Below are positions 13,350 to 26,900 of a stretch of DNA of 64,000 nucleotides, piece after piece (the first letter of the stretch is position 1; every line of letters starts with the position of its first letter). The DNA lies in NCBI GenBank assembly GCA_013396995.1, contig VWZP01008549.1, positions 1,038,898-1,102,897 on the forward strand, written 5' to 3'. Under the pieces are notes generated by a model. It was not told where the DNA came from, did no database searches, and was given only the letters and a program-made list of their open reading frames with translations. Source of the DNA: Dicaeum eximium. Its lineage: Eukaryota; Chordata; Aves; Passeriformes; Dicaeidae. The translations under genes and the position numbers were made by a program.

Positions 13350-13795
13350 CTGGTGAAAGGACTGAAAAACTAGTTTTATGGGGAGTGACTGAGGGAGTTG
13401 GGGCTGTTTAACTTGGAGAAAAGGAGGCTCAAGGAAGACCTTATCACTCTCTAGAACCACCTGAAAGGAGGCTGCATGAAGGTGGGAGTCAGTCTTTTCT
13501 CCCAGGTAACAACTGACAGGACAAGAGTAAATGGCCTCAAGTTGTGCCCTTGAAGGGTTTAGCTTGGATATGAGGATAATTTTCTTCACTGGAAGGGTGG
13601 TCAAACATTGGAAGAGGTTGCTCAGGGAAGTGGTGGAATCTCCATCCCTGGAAGCATCGAAAAATATGTGGATCTGGCACTTAGGGACATGGTTTAGTGA
13701 TGGACTTGACAGTACTGGGTTATAGTTTGGACTCTGTGATGTCAGAGATCTTTTTTAACCTTAACAATTCTATGATTCTCTGTTCCTGTGATTGT
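13350..13795 (+). mobile_element. Second CR1 LINE 3' tail, plus orientation, in tandem
   Basis: Contains GGAGAAAAGGAGGCTCAAGG, then coding remains GFSLDMRIIFFTGRVVKHWK and REVVESPSLEASKN, then the tail AACAATTCTATGATTCTCTG. It sits 45 bases after another CR1 tail in the same orientation, so these are two insertions or one rearranged copy. Confidence 0.85.
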
Positions 13796-16700
13796 TAAAA
13801 GAAATAGAGACTTTACTCTGTCTTCAAATGTCTCCATGAAATGAGACAAATCATGCTCCAGAAGGAGGTGTTGTTTCCCCTGAGTCCTACAGGGAACTTA
13901 GAGCAGCTGATTCCAACATAAGTGCAAGGTGAATCACCTTATGTGCATGTATTTCTCATAAATGACATTTCAGCTCTGAGAGAGACTTTGCCTATGGGGT
14001 AGGATTCTTTTATTACATTGCAGGTTTTATGTTTGGGGTTTCAGCTATACCCCAAATCTCTGCTGTAGTTCCAGACTGGAGACTGAAGGGATTCAAGGCC
14101 TTATTAAATTCACTGGGAAGGCCAGTACCATTCTGCTCAAGCAATGTCTAAAGGATGTGGACTCACAGGAGAGCTATAGACAACTGAGACACCTCTTGCT
14201 GTTCCCATACTTGCTTCTTGGTAGGAACATTGCTCCCAGAAAGAATGCACTGGCTTCTGTGCCTGTCTTTTCTGAGGGGCTTTAAACCACCAAGGCACTT
14301 GCACTCCAAGAGTTGTTCATCACTGCTACAGCAAAATTTGGCTTTACAGTTCTAACCAAGCCTTGCTGCAAAATACCCTGTGAATGTCAGAGTGAGCAAC
14401 AGAAATAAGAGGAGAGTTCTGACTGTAGCACTATAAATTGGCTTCTTCCCTGAAGACAGAATGTCTTGGCCTCCTTTCTAGGCCTGCTTGTGTATTTTAT
14501 ATGTCTCATTTAAGCTGCTTTGGACAAAATGCATGAACATCTGTGTTAGAGCTGCCAAAAGGGGGTTCCCAGGCCCACTCCTGAAATGAAGCATTAAATG
14601 CTTTGGAAAATATCTTTCCATGACCACCTTAGCATACAGATCTTGGCCTGACTATTCATTGGCTGGAGCTTTATGCTGTCAGCCATGCTAAAAGGAATGG
14701 AGGGGAGATGTTATTAGAAAATAAAGATATCCAGCAGCAGCAGATCAGGTATTCCATCCTCTCAACCATTCAGAAGTTCACTGCAGAAGTTTGCAGTGGG
14801 GGCACAACAGGATGATGGCAGGTTCTCAGCCTGTCCATCAATGGTCTCAAGCTGCCTTCACACCTGAGCACAGGCAAGCCAGGAGAGGTCGTCAGCAGTG
14901 GGCTTTGGGCTGAGAGATGTCTGCATTCCTCTAATGGGCTGAAAAGACCATTTTCAGCACGAAGCAGTACTACTATAGTATGCTACTATATTATCAAATA
15001 CTGGTTTTTATGCACAGGCCAAGGACATTGTCCTACATGTTTCTGGGAAGTAAAAGTTAAGTGCTGTAAAATTAGCCCCTAACAGAAGAAATAGATTTTG
15101 TCTACATAAACACGCTGATTTTAAATTCTGATAGTAATTTTTTGGTCTCATAAAGTAAATCTAATGACACCACAGTGTGTTTATTTCTAACTCTGAAACT
15201 TTAAAAAAGCCAAGAACCCAGTAAGGAGTGCTAGCTATTTATTTTCCTCTTGATTCATACCCATTAGTGTATCAAAGTGGCAATTTTCCAAATAGGCAGT
15301 CATTTTGACAAATGCATTTTACTGACCCCTTTTACAGAGGGCAGACCTTGGAGGATATGTAGAAGTTTCTGTAGAAAATGACCTCACTGTTAAGTAGTAA
15401 GGATGCCAGATATCTTCATCTCAGCCATCCATAAGTCACCTTGATTCGTCAGATGCATTGGCTTTTATAAAAGCTCAAGGTAAGAACAGCCATGGGAATA
15501 ACAAGCCTCGTCAGCTTCGTTTTATGTTTCTAGCAGCATTGCTATTTCAATAGCAAAAGTGTCATCTTCCCACATGATTCTTGTACTTCCAAAAATCTTC
15601 ATTTATTTACATAATCAGTCTCAAAAGACTTTCCAATAACTATGAATTCCAGTTTAAATAATTGCCTAATTGGAAATTAGGACCAGGATTTTCAGCTTTA
15701 AAATCCTTAGACTGCAGCCATCTGTGATGCCTACATAAATGCATCTCTCCAAGTAACTCAACAGCTTTGTGAAACTGCAAACTTGAGAACACTATCTTCC
15801 CTCTCTCTCCATCTAAAAATTCCTGCCAAAAGCTGGGATTGGTGACACTGTGCACGTCCTCTAAAGAGCTAAAAACTGTGGATTGACAAGCTTCCAGTGA
15901 CAGAGTCCATATCCTAGAGCTACATATGCAGAACTCTGTTTATAACATGTACACATCTTCAGCTGGGCTTAAACCTGGCTGTTTGCACATTCAAAGTAGT
16001 TCAGGTGTTCAGCTAAATGTGAGCTTATACTTACAGCCAATTTGAAGAATGAGCAGACAGGCATAAAGGAGACAATTCCAAATTTGATAACAGAAGTAGT
16101 AAGCACATCCATCTTTGAAAATCTGTTACTACTATTGGGCTTCACCAAGCCTGTAGTTTTACCTCTGTGTGGACTTCTGGTTCTGCAAAGTGTGGTGTTT
16201 TCTTCTTTGGTTGCACACAGGCTGGAGATGCACGTACACAAGCTAAGAGATCCGTGCCTTTCTCCAAAGATTTGTTATCGAGCACTCACCTTACAGCAAA
16301 GTTGTCTGGTTTCATTTTTTGCATTAAAACTCTGACACGTTATGTCACCTATTTTTGCTGCTACTTAGAATTCCCCAGCTCCAACACCTCTTTGTTTTTC
16401 CAGTAATCTCTTCCTTTTCGCTGACCCATATACCCACAGTTCAGCAGCTGAGCCATACTGGGTGCACCACTGGTGCCTGTGGGTAACCTCATTCACCTCT
16501 TGGCCAACTGCTCTTCTCACTCTCTTGCAACACTTATCAAATGGGAAAATCCCCTTTGCTGAAACCCACCTCTGTCATCTTCACAGCTGGGTAAATCTGC
16601 ATTTTCTTTAATTCAAGCATTGAAATCACAAAACCGTAACAAATTACACACAATCTGGAATTGCCAGTCCTACTGTGGTGAGGAGAAAAGTGACAAGGTT

Positions 16701-18816
16701 TTAAAGCAAAGCAAAGATTTTCGAAAGTAAATTCAGTTATGAGCCAGGTTTTAGTGTAATTTCCAGAGCAAAGCTATTAAAAGGAGATGCAGAAAAATGA
16801 AAAGAAGTAAAAATGGGCCAATATCCTCTAAGTGGTCCCAGGACATTACTTATGGGATATTGCAGATGCTGACAGTGTCTCTCTGACAGTGTTTTTGGTC
16901 AAGTGAGGGTGGGAGGCAGGTGCAAGATGTGGAAGATCATTTAAGGCTGCTGAAAATAAAGACTCATCTATCTCACTTAAGATACAGTTCACAATAAGGA
17001 CCTTATAGGAAAGATGTACCTGACAAAATGTCAAAACCCACAATTTTACGTTCTGCATCCCAGGTTCTATGTAAAAGACATGGAACAATTGAAACTTCTT
17101 ACCTACTAAGAGAATACATCTCCAAAGAAAAAAATAGATCTGAGCATTGACAATTTTCTTAGCATGGAAAAGCCTTATTTTTGTGTCATTCTTTTCCTTA
17201 AAAGGCTGTTGAAATTGCCAGTGATTAGTACAAAGATTAAAGCTGAGCAGAAGAACTGGTATAAATCTATATGTAAGCTAGAGAGATACAGAAAAAGGGA
17301 GTAAAAGAAAAGAGGAATAAAAACAGGACCGGATGTACTCACTCATCACTAGACATGTTACATGATTAATCACTTGTCCTCATTGTAACAACGAAGCCAG
17401 GAAATCCACAAAACCTCAGAATGTATGTAATAGTGCATTTCTAGCTAAGAAATTACAGCTATCAAGCTACAGAGAGAAGCATGCACTACATTTACTATAA
17501 TTTAACATACTGGCCTTGCCTGAAAACCTGGCCAAGTCTGCTACCATGCAAGCCCATGGCATCAAAGCTCTGTATTTCTATGAGGGTGCAAATCTGAGCA
17601 TTTAGCATTGACATGAGATTCAGCCAGAAAGACCAGGACCGGGGCAATTTGCGCATCATGAAGGGGCTTGTGATGGTCCAGCCCAGCCAAAACATCCATT
17701 GCTGACCATAAACACAGCAAACATTCCAAACAGGTTGTGGTGGCGTTACCTGGAGCCAGAGCACAAGCCTGGCTGCATTTTATGTGTAACCACTGACCAG
17801 CCCTGCTGCCGCTTGGAAAGTACGGCTGACATCCGATTGTGGGCCACGCCGTGAGGTTCACCAAACCACCAGCAGGAGAGTGGTTATGCTGCTTTCTTCA
17901 AAACATTTTTGTGGCTTTCTTGAGAGCACGGTATTTGTCAGGTGAGCAGCACAGCCAGGATGGTTTTATCTCCTTGTTGCCTTTATATGTGCTTCAGTAC
18001 CATCCCAGAGGCCTCTCTTCTGCTCAGCTGAAAATAGAGTGTTTGAAGAACCATTCTCTGGAGGGGCTGCAGGCATCAGAACACATTTTAAGGCTAACAA
18101 GGAGCATTTTCAGTCTGAACTCCCATATACCAAGAGGGTATACCCAGTTATTTATGTAACTCTACCTAAAGTATTTTTTATTTCTTTCAAACATAACACA
18201 AAGAACATTTTTAAATTTTATGCTGCAATTTTCAATCATGTCAACCCATGACCAATACTTTCTCAATGGGAGAGAACTGCAGTTCCAAAATGGTTACTTC
18301 AGGTCTTCTCAGGACGTGGTTAATTAGCTGGTAAATTAGCTCTCTGCACCTAAATTAACACATGACCACCTAACATCCCTGTTAGCATCCATCTGCCACA
18401 TATCATCCTCTGCCAATGACCTCTTTCCCTGGAGCCTCATCAATCAAATTCAGCTTGGCAGGAGATTTCTTGTTCACGTAGAGGAGAGAGGGAGACAATT
18501 CCACCATCTCCCTGAGCAAAGGGCAGCAGGCATCAGTCAGCTTCACAAAATGAGAAACAAAGAAAAATAAGACAGTAGACCTACCCAAAAGATCTTCCAG
18601 AAGCCCCATGTCAGAGCTGAGCAGAGAATTCCCTTATTCCATCCAATCACCATGTTACAAACATCATACAACTTAATGCAATCTTTACTGTTGTGGCTTT
18701 TATTACAAAACCATGCCCTTGGGAAAACAAAACAAAGAGGGATAATATAATGTAAAATGTTAGGTCCTTTTATTTCTAGTGTTATCTTTGGGAATTCCTA
18801 GACTTTCACATAGCTA
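13796..18816. other. Intergenic, no gene recognised
   Basis: Mostly AT-rich unique-looking sequence. Two odd patches, a GC-richer block at 17495-17864 with two overlapping minus-strand frames and a minus-strand open run at 18403-18609, are discussed as findings. No repeat family recognised. Confidence 0.55.
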
Positions 18817-19031
18817 GCTTCATAGTTGTACCAATTATGATCGGAGGGCTTGGAAACTGATTAGTACCCCTGATAATTGGAGCCCCAGACATAGCATTCC
18901 CCCAAATAAATAACATAAGCTTCTGACTACTCCCCACATCTTTCCTACTCTTACTAGCCTGCTCCACAGCTGAAGCAGGAGTAGGAACAGGCTGGACAGT
19001 ACATCCACCTCTGGCTGGTAACCTAGCACAT
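18817..19031 (+). pseudogene. NUMT: nuclear copy of part of mitochondrial COX1
   Basis: Read with the vertebrate mitochondrial code this is an open frame of about 71 codons matching the middle of COX1: VPIMIGG-GNWLVPLMIGAP, DMAFPQMNNMSFWLLP, EAGVGTGWTV and PPLAGNLAH. Two tryptophans remain as TGA, which are stops in the nuclear code, so it cannot be a nuclear gene. Similarity begins near TTCATAGTTGTACC and ends at GCACATGG. It lies just outside a CR1 at 19147. The coding strand is plus. Confidence 0.95.
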
Positions 19032-19146
19032 GGCCATGGGTTTGTTACTGCCTTGAAGGTGAGTCATCATTCAGAATAGGGAGAGACTTTTCATCCTTTT
19101 GACTCCCCACAGAAAGGTAAAAAAACCAGAGTCAGGTACTTAGAAG

Positions 19147-19625
19147 GGCAGGATGGTTTGGGTCAGAAGGGACCTTAAAACTCATCCAGTTTCAACCGCT
19201 CTGCTGTGGGTAGGAACACCTTCCACTAGACCAGGTTGCTCAACCTGGCCTTGAACAATTCCAGGGATAGGCCACCCACAAATTCTCTGGGCAACCTGTT
19301 CCAGCACCTCTCCACCCTCAGAGTGAAAAATTTCTCCCAAATATCTGATTAAATCTCTTTCAGTTCAAAGCCGTTACCCTTTTTCCTGTCACTACATGTC
19401 CTTGTAAAGAGCCCCCCTCCCAGCTCTCCTGCAGACCCCTTTAGGTACTGGAAGGTGCTCTAAAGGCCCCCCCCAGAGCCTTCTTGTCTCTAGGCTGAAT
19501 AGCCACAGGTCCCTCTGTCTGTCTTCAATGAGAGGGGCTCCAGCCCTCTGCTCATGTTTGTGGCCTCTTCTGCACCTACTCCAGCAGGTCCATGTTCTTG
19601 TGTTGGGGGGCCCAGAGCTGAACTT
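19147..19625 (-). mobile_element. CR1 LINE 3' region, minus orientation
   Basis: Shows GGTTTGGGTCAGAAGGGACC, AACCTGGCCTTGAACAATTC, CTCTGGGCAACCTGTTCCAG, CCCTTTAGGTACTGGAAGG and CAGCAGGTCCATGTTCTTGT, all in CR1 order read in reverse. About 480 bases, 5'-truncated, frames broken. Confidence 0.9.
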
Positions 19626-22600
19626 ACAAAGTGATTACCTTCCAAATTATGAGGATTTTTCTGCATGCAACCAGTCTGGGACTGTCCCTGAGGGATTTTC
19701 AGATTTGCCTGAAAAGGCCCACAGTTTTCAAGTGTTATTACAGAAAGGATCTGATATTGTAAAATATTGGAGTTTGATCATATTTGGGAGAGTAATAAAA
19801 ATGCTAACTTGTGTGATTTGGTAAATACAAGAAGTCATTGTGAATGTCTAAAACTCTTCAGAAGAGCCCAAGATCATTGTTCCATTTTACAGACTGACTC
19901 CTTCCAACAGATTTCACCTTATTTGAGGGTATCAAACCTTCTTCAGGGTCAGTAAAGCATCTGCAGCATAGAATTCGATACTGGGAGACTTTTAGGAACA
20001 CAGAGTAGTATCAAAACCAAGTCAGGGAGGCAAAATGCAGAAATTCAGTCGAAGAGGTGCCAAGGATGTTATGTGGGGTCAATGCAATCCACAATCCCTG
20101 CTGAAAGGTACTAGTTAGACTGAGAAGGTCTAGTTAAAAAGTTAGTCTGAGAAGGACTAGTTAAAAAGTCTCACTCAGTAAGGACATTACAACCAAAAGG
20201 AAAGAAAATCTTTGCAACCTTTATTCTCAACAACCCAAGACTGTAGAAACTGCACATTTAAAAACAGATATGGAATTTAGGACACAACTGAGTCTGAACA
20301 TTTGACTTGCAAACAAAAGACTGTTGGTAGGAAATTAATTTAAGTTCAAATTAAGTGAGCTCCAGGGTCAAGACTGTGTTGCAACCACAGTTCATTCTCT
20401 TTCATTTTCTCTTTGTTAATTAGAGACAATTTCATGAGCTTTAGCTTTACTGCACTTCCAGTCTAATTACTGGAAAATGTTTACATTTTAAGAAAGAAAA
20501 CAACCAACCTTCTCATTGCTGCCATGTATTCAGATTAATGGTTATTTCCAGAATTAATCTAAATCACTCATCCAATGTAATTTGGATGGCAGCAGGAAGG
20601 ATGACTTTTCTGTGTACTTAAATTTTTTCTTAACAGTTGTGGAAAGCTAATAAAAATAAAAATAAAGTAAGACATACTTTAAACACCCAGACTACAAAAT
20701 GGGCATATACCATAAGCAGTGCCATTCCAACACTTGCAGAAGACTAAAAAAATCTCACAAGATAATTTTACACAAAAATTACCAAATTCTCTGAAACCAT
20801 GTCTCCAGGAGCCTCTCACAAGCACTTCGATCATAGAGATGAGGACTCCTTGGGGAATTTCCAACACCTACCTCTTTATTTTCTCAGGCAGTCACAAGAA
20901 GAGAGGTTTTGTTGAAGATGCCAGCTTGTCAGGATGTTTCAGGCTTAACCCTTTGAAGACTCTGATTGCCCTGAAGACAAAATATTCACATCATGGTTTA
21001 CAGCAATAAATTAGGATGCCAAGCTCTGAACCTCCTAAGCTAAAAGAATGAAAAATGTGTATGATCTGTTGCCACAGAAATATTAGTTAAGCACCTCACA
21101 GTCCTGTAACAGTTAGCTTGGATGCTCCCCTATTCCCAGGGCCTTTTAACTCCGATGGATTTAAGTGTGCACTCTAACTCACTGATACATACTGTATAAC
21201 AAACATACTGTAAAGAGTTCAACAGGACACCTGAGTACTGCCATTTCTCTTGACATAATCTCTCTGCTTTTACAACGTGGTTTCCACCAAGCCATGCTCT
21301 AATTTCCTACAGAAACATCATGAGTCTCCTCTGAACTACAACTTCCAGCAGAAGCAGATGGTTCTTTGCTGTATTTCTGTCCATATTGTTAGCATTTTCA
21401 TAGCATCATGTCTGGTTTTGTGTGGTTATCAATCCAGTTGCAGCATCTGTTCACACCATAATACTATGGGGTAATAATATGAAAATATGACCTCCTTAGG
21501 TCTTGACTATTTGCTATTAAAGGTTACTATCTATCTAAATTGAGACCTGATGCAACTGGGTGAGACAACTGGGATTTTGCCAGCTTTCCAAAGGACTGAG
21601 TTCTGCCCTGTGTTTGGAAGCCAACCAGCAGCACACTGCACATAAGGCAGCACGAATTATGGAGTATGTTAGAGTTACATTATACTTCAGTATCAGCTTA
21701 AAAGTTACTTTTAGATCAGCATAAAATCCAAGGGTTTTGCAAGCAGTAAACTGGGTTCCAAACCAAAGCAACCACAGATTACTTTCCTACAGGAGTGAAA
21801 AATTCAGCCAAAAGCAAGTTCAGCTCTTCTTCACTGCTTGATGATTTCTGGTAGGCAAGCCTTGTTCCATAGCCTCACAGCTAAGGCTCCCCTTGCTGGT
21901 TTTTAACCACTTCCACCAGACAAGAATAAGAAGGCCAGAAGTCACATCAGGACAACAGAGAAGGGTCAAAAGAGAAGCTGAAGATGACAGCTGCACTACA
22001 AGACTTGACAAGGGACAGAAAAAAGGTAGAAACAGCAACAACCACAAGAAAAGTGTAGGAAGAGCCTCTGATTTAACTTAGAAGTTAAATGAGGTGCAGG
22101 CTGTACAAAATAAGAGATCGTAATTAAGCGGGCTACAGGAGCAAATAGCAGAAAGAAATACCACATTATCACACACTTCCTTTTCTCAATATTAATCTCA
22201 TTCCTGGTTGAAGCACTGGAATTCCAAAAACCTAATTCAAATCAGTTGCACAAGCATTCTCTTTTGCCCTTTCTTAATTAAAAACAAACCAACCAACCCA
22301 AGTAAATGCACACAAAGCTCCCTCATGGTCCTACAGCAGCAGCAATTTTCAGAGGGATAAAGGCTATATGTTCCAACTACATAAAGGTTCCAATTTCAGT
22401 TGTTGCAATTTCTGTGGAAAGGTGTTGCATGGTCACAGACTAGACAGCCAGTACCTTGACCACAGACATGGCCTCATGCTTGTCATTGTTGGTTCCCTTG
22501 CCCCAAGCAGTCACACGCTTCATGGTTTGCCTCAACAGCAGGGGAAAGAGACAGCATTTGATTAATATGGTGCTCAATAACCAGTAAGGTCAGTCATCTG

Positions 22601-23949
22601 GGTACATTTCTACAGCCTTGGCATGACTCACTTTCCGTAGCCACCTTCCAATCGGAGGCTCGGAGCAATAGCCAGCCTGGAATTCAGTCACACCAGATGC
22701 TCAGGCTAGGGACTGAGAGGAAGGTCTGACCAACAGCAGCAAGAGATGGAGTAGCACACATGTTGGGCAAAGACTATGGACTAGCTGGAGACTTAACTCT
22801 CAATTTAATACACCAAGGTTAAACAAAGTGCATGGATACTGTTCTGTGGTTGAATGAAGCCAGCCAGAACCAGACTGCTGAATGAAAGAAAAATAAAGTC
22901 CAAGGCAGGAAGAAAAAAGCTCAGATTTATCTTCTACATGAATATCTTCTTTCCCTTTATGAAAATCTTTTCCTTATTTCCAACTCACTACTTGCCTTTT
23001 TTTGAACGTACAGTAATTTGAAGTGTAAGTTATTTACTTGCTTCAGTTAACATATATTTTTCACGTCGTTGACCATGAGGCATTACCCAAACAAAAAAAT
23101 CTTTGAAACAGATATGGTAATGAAACACAAGAATGCTCCTTTTGGAAGCAATCTCAAAATACGAACGAAACCTCCTTTAAACAACCATTGCAAAAATAAT
23201 CAAGGAGAGTTACTCACGGTTACTGGTTTTAACGTAACTTCGGCAAAAATTTCCTAATCCTTGAAATGGAACCCAGCTGAGAATAGTAGATTCACAACTT
23301 ATACATTAAAAGACATTAGCACAGCTATTTGCAACAGCAGTACTTCTAAATCTTAGAAATGGTACCTGTGCACATCATCTCTGCTCAGCATTACTATTTT
23401 AGGGTACTTGACAATATGCTGTTTGGTGGATTTCACAAGATTCCAAAACACTTGAGGCTAGTGAAGAAGCCTGAGAAAAGTCCTGTTTCATACATTTTCA
23501 CTAGCAGAGTGTTCTTGGATTTGTCCAGAAGACTAAAGCCGAGTTCTAAGCTACTTTCCCAAATACTGGACAAAGCACCAAAGCCCAACCTCAGTTGACA
23601 CAGAAATATCAAGGCAACCTTACTAACCCAGCTTCTAGGCAAGATGGAGCTGACTGCTTCTGACATCCCCCTTGACCTGTGAGTAGAGTCCATGTGACAC
23701 TTTAGTGCATCTCAGTGGAACTGTGGGCTCACCTTTCAACCCAAAGACAGTAAAGCAGGGTCCTCATCCCTTGCAGGATTCCAGTTTAACTCTGTAAGAA
23801 GGATGCCATCTACTGATGCACCGTTTACTATACCCTTCCTCAAGTGCCTTCTGCACACAGCCACCCACCAAGACCAGTCTTAGCTGTGTTCGTGGAAAAG
23901 AAAAATAATATTCCATGAATTTACAAGAAATGACAGCACTCTCAAAGCC
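19626..23949. other. Intergenic between the CR1 and the AKAP11 3' UTR
   Basis: AT-rich. Only a short 27-bp-period tandem repeat (20111-20177) stands out. No gene seen. Confidence 0.6.
20111..20177. repeat. Short tandem repeat, period 27 bp
   Basis: The unit CTGAGAAGG(T/A)CTAGTTAAA..., ending in AAGTTAGT, is repeated about 2.4 times; the last copy decays into AAGTCTCACTCAG. Confidence 0.75.
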
Positions 23950-26900
23950 AGTGAAATGTGTTTTATTTTAAGCCACTGCTAAAACAAGGACGAATTTAGT
24001 GCAACCTGGAGTTCATAATCTGAAAACTGAATATAGTTAAATTACTAAAATGGCAAAACTTGTCACCATTATACAGTACAAGACCTTCATATTCATTGAG
24101 TACAGTTACATAAACATTTAGTTATCCAAACTGCTTTTGGTATACACTTGCATCACTAACTGGGCTGTGAATTACTGTAACACTGCACAAATAAGCAGCA
24201 GTTCCAGCAAATTATAATAAATTTTATTATTAAATACTGTTCAGACATTAGAACAAAGCCCTCTAAAACTACACCACCAGCTATACAACAGGAATGTACA
24301 AAGATGGTACAAAATAAAGTGACTACAGTGGCTGGGCTCTGTACCTGCCTCTTCAGAGCTCAAGTACAGTAAATGCTTGACAGTAGTGGCTCTTGCTGAA
24401 AAGCCAAATTTCTTAGAATAAAAATTATTCCTGAATCTTGTATTTTTCTTTGCAAATCGACTGTCTAGAACTACAGGGGTTTGCGCTGGTGTTTACTACT
24501 CACTGTGTTCCCATTGCCAACCATTTGTCTCTCCTCATAGAAAAGGTCCCAGACAAAGTTACATTAGAAAATGCAACACTTAAAATCTGATACAATTTTT
24601 GAGAGACCTAATTAGTCTCGGAATGTGAGTTTCTGGGTTTTGGGGTTTGGGTTGGCTTTTTCCTAAAAAACTTACACAATCTTCTAAAACTCAAGAACAA
24701 AGACATTACAGAAATTGCATTCATGTACATTGTCTGAGCTGTCTTTTCACATCCCTGTTTTGAGACAGCAAATCCTCTTTAATTTTAGAATATTTTGAGT
24801 TTTGTTCGGTTTTTATTTTAAGGCTTTATGCATACTTTGTATTATTTATGCACCCCGTTCTGAAGGTTTAGATTAGTTTTAAATATGGCCACTTCTAACT
24901 TGCTTTATAGAGGGACGATTTCTCAAAGTGCTTTTTCTACAGAATCTTACAAAACATCACAACACTTCCATTTTTTAGAACACCAAATGTATTTATGAAG
25001 TGTTTGGGTGATTTCTGAAACAATAACATCCTAGGATATATTTTCCTCAACATAAAAACTAAATTACCAGGGTTTCCCATACAGAAAAAATGCAAGATGA
25101 AACAAACTCTACCTTATTAGGTTTGTTTATAGAGCAGAGTTGTATGCTTTAAAGGGACCAGAATGTGGCCCTTCATGTTTTTACAGTTTTCACTTATGTT
25201 TCTGTACTTGTGGTCAGGAGTTTTAAAAAACTCAGTAAAAGTGTAATTTAAGACTTGCATTAGCAAGGAACAGCTTTCTCACTAATATGGCAGACAGTAC
25301 CAGTCAGATATAGTTAGAGTAAGGTTTTCAAAGATTCTTAAAATCCTTCAATTTTAATAATTTTGCCAGGCTAGATTAATGCTTTCGAACTTCATACAGA
25401 AGGAGAAAAATCATTCAGAATAAATCTAAAACTATTTGTGTAGAAAACTGTAAAGTAAAAATGAAGTATTTTATAATATTTTTCTCATGAAAATTTGGAA
25501 ACCATGCTACTTTCCTCAGAGGCTTGTAAGACCATTTCTTCCTTAATGTAACACCAATCAATAGTTACACAACATATTTGATCCAGTCTGAAAACAGGAT
25601 TCTGCTTACAAAAATAATTTTCAGTGCAGCTGTTGTCCATTTAACTTTCTGAACAGTTGTAAGCTTTGTGAATGGCGCGATCTTCTGCCTGTCTCCAAAA
25701 AAGTAAATGAAAATCAAAAGCACTTCACCAACTTAACAAAATCCATCATTCTGAATAAATGAGTTTAAAAATGACTGTTCCTCCAGTGTTTTTTGTTGGT
25801 TGTGTTGAAGGTTTTTTTAAAGGTACGGTTTTGTACATTCACACTACCTTTAATGTCTTTCTCACTGTACAGAAACACTTTACTGTACTGTATCCTCATG
25901 CCCTGAAATTCCACTTGGTGAGAAAAATTTAGTCATGAGGCACTGCTTTTAGCATTTTATTTCACTGACATTTCAATTTAATAGGTAAATTTGTACAAGT
26001 GTATTATTGCTGTGTTAAGGGGAAGGTGTTATAGCCAGGGAATTATTTCAAATTTTTGCCTAAAATAATGTTGAAAATCAACCTTAAAAAAAGAAAAAGG
26101 GAAAAAGGAATACGGGGGTGTTGGGAGAGGAAGAAAAAATCCAGACAACCTTTGTACAATTCTTCAAAAATATTTGCTACTAGAACTATCTTCCAAAAAT
26201 AGGAATTAAATAACTTCCCCTGACATGCTTTGGGCTCTGGAGAAAAATCATTCCTGATTCCTGGATTATGTTGCCTATAACAATACAAAAGTTCTTGAAG
26301 TGGCTTTTGGTCTTTTTGTCACATACATCAATTTTTTCAATCAGTGAAATTATATATGAAGTGAGGAAATAAACTGAGCGTAACAGAATTTTAATTTAGT
26401 GGCAGAAATCTGCACCAGGAGTTCACAGCAGTGAGATCTCATACACATATAGATAAACATATGTGTGTATTCACATGTGTGAACACATGATGTGCATATA
26501 CAAAAACATGAAAAATCTTTGGCTCTGTGAGAAAGGTGAATTTTGTGAGATGCAAGGCAGAAATCTAGATGACACAAGAAGACTAAAACCAACCATGTCT
26601 CTGAAAAAAGGCCAGTGGAATGCTTTCCTGAAACACAAAGACACTGCAAGAACAGAGCCCTTGAGTTTACCAGTGTGACACTTCATAGCAATTCATGGGT
26701 TAGGGGAAATCAGAATTGTACATATGCCATTAAAATTCAGGAATAGATTTGGAGACCATATCTCTCCTTGTTTGGAATCACAAAACTGTGCACCATATCA
26801 ACAGTACATTTTTCTGTGAAAAAGCTATTAAGACCTTTTTGTTCATCCAGTATCAGTAATGCTCTATGATTATTTGCCAAGTTTTAGGTGGCAACCTGAT

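Noticed and set aside
18835..19029. 64-codon minus-strand ORF
   Set aside because: It is the antisense of the COX1 NUMT and explained by it.
26440..26510. CA/TG-rich partial palindromes (ACATATGTGTG...)
   Set aside because: Imperfect, low-complexity alternation within the presumed 3' UTR; not distinguishable from simple sequence.
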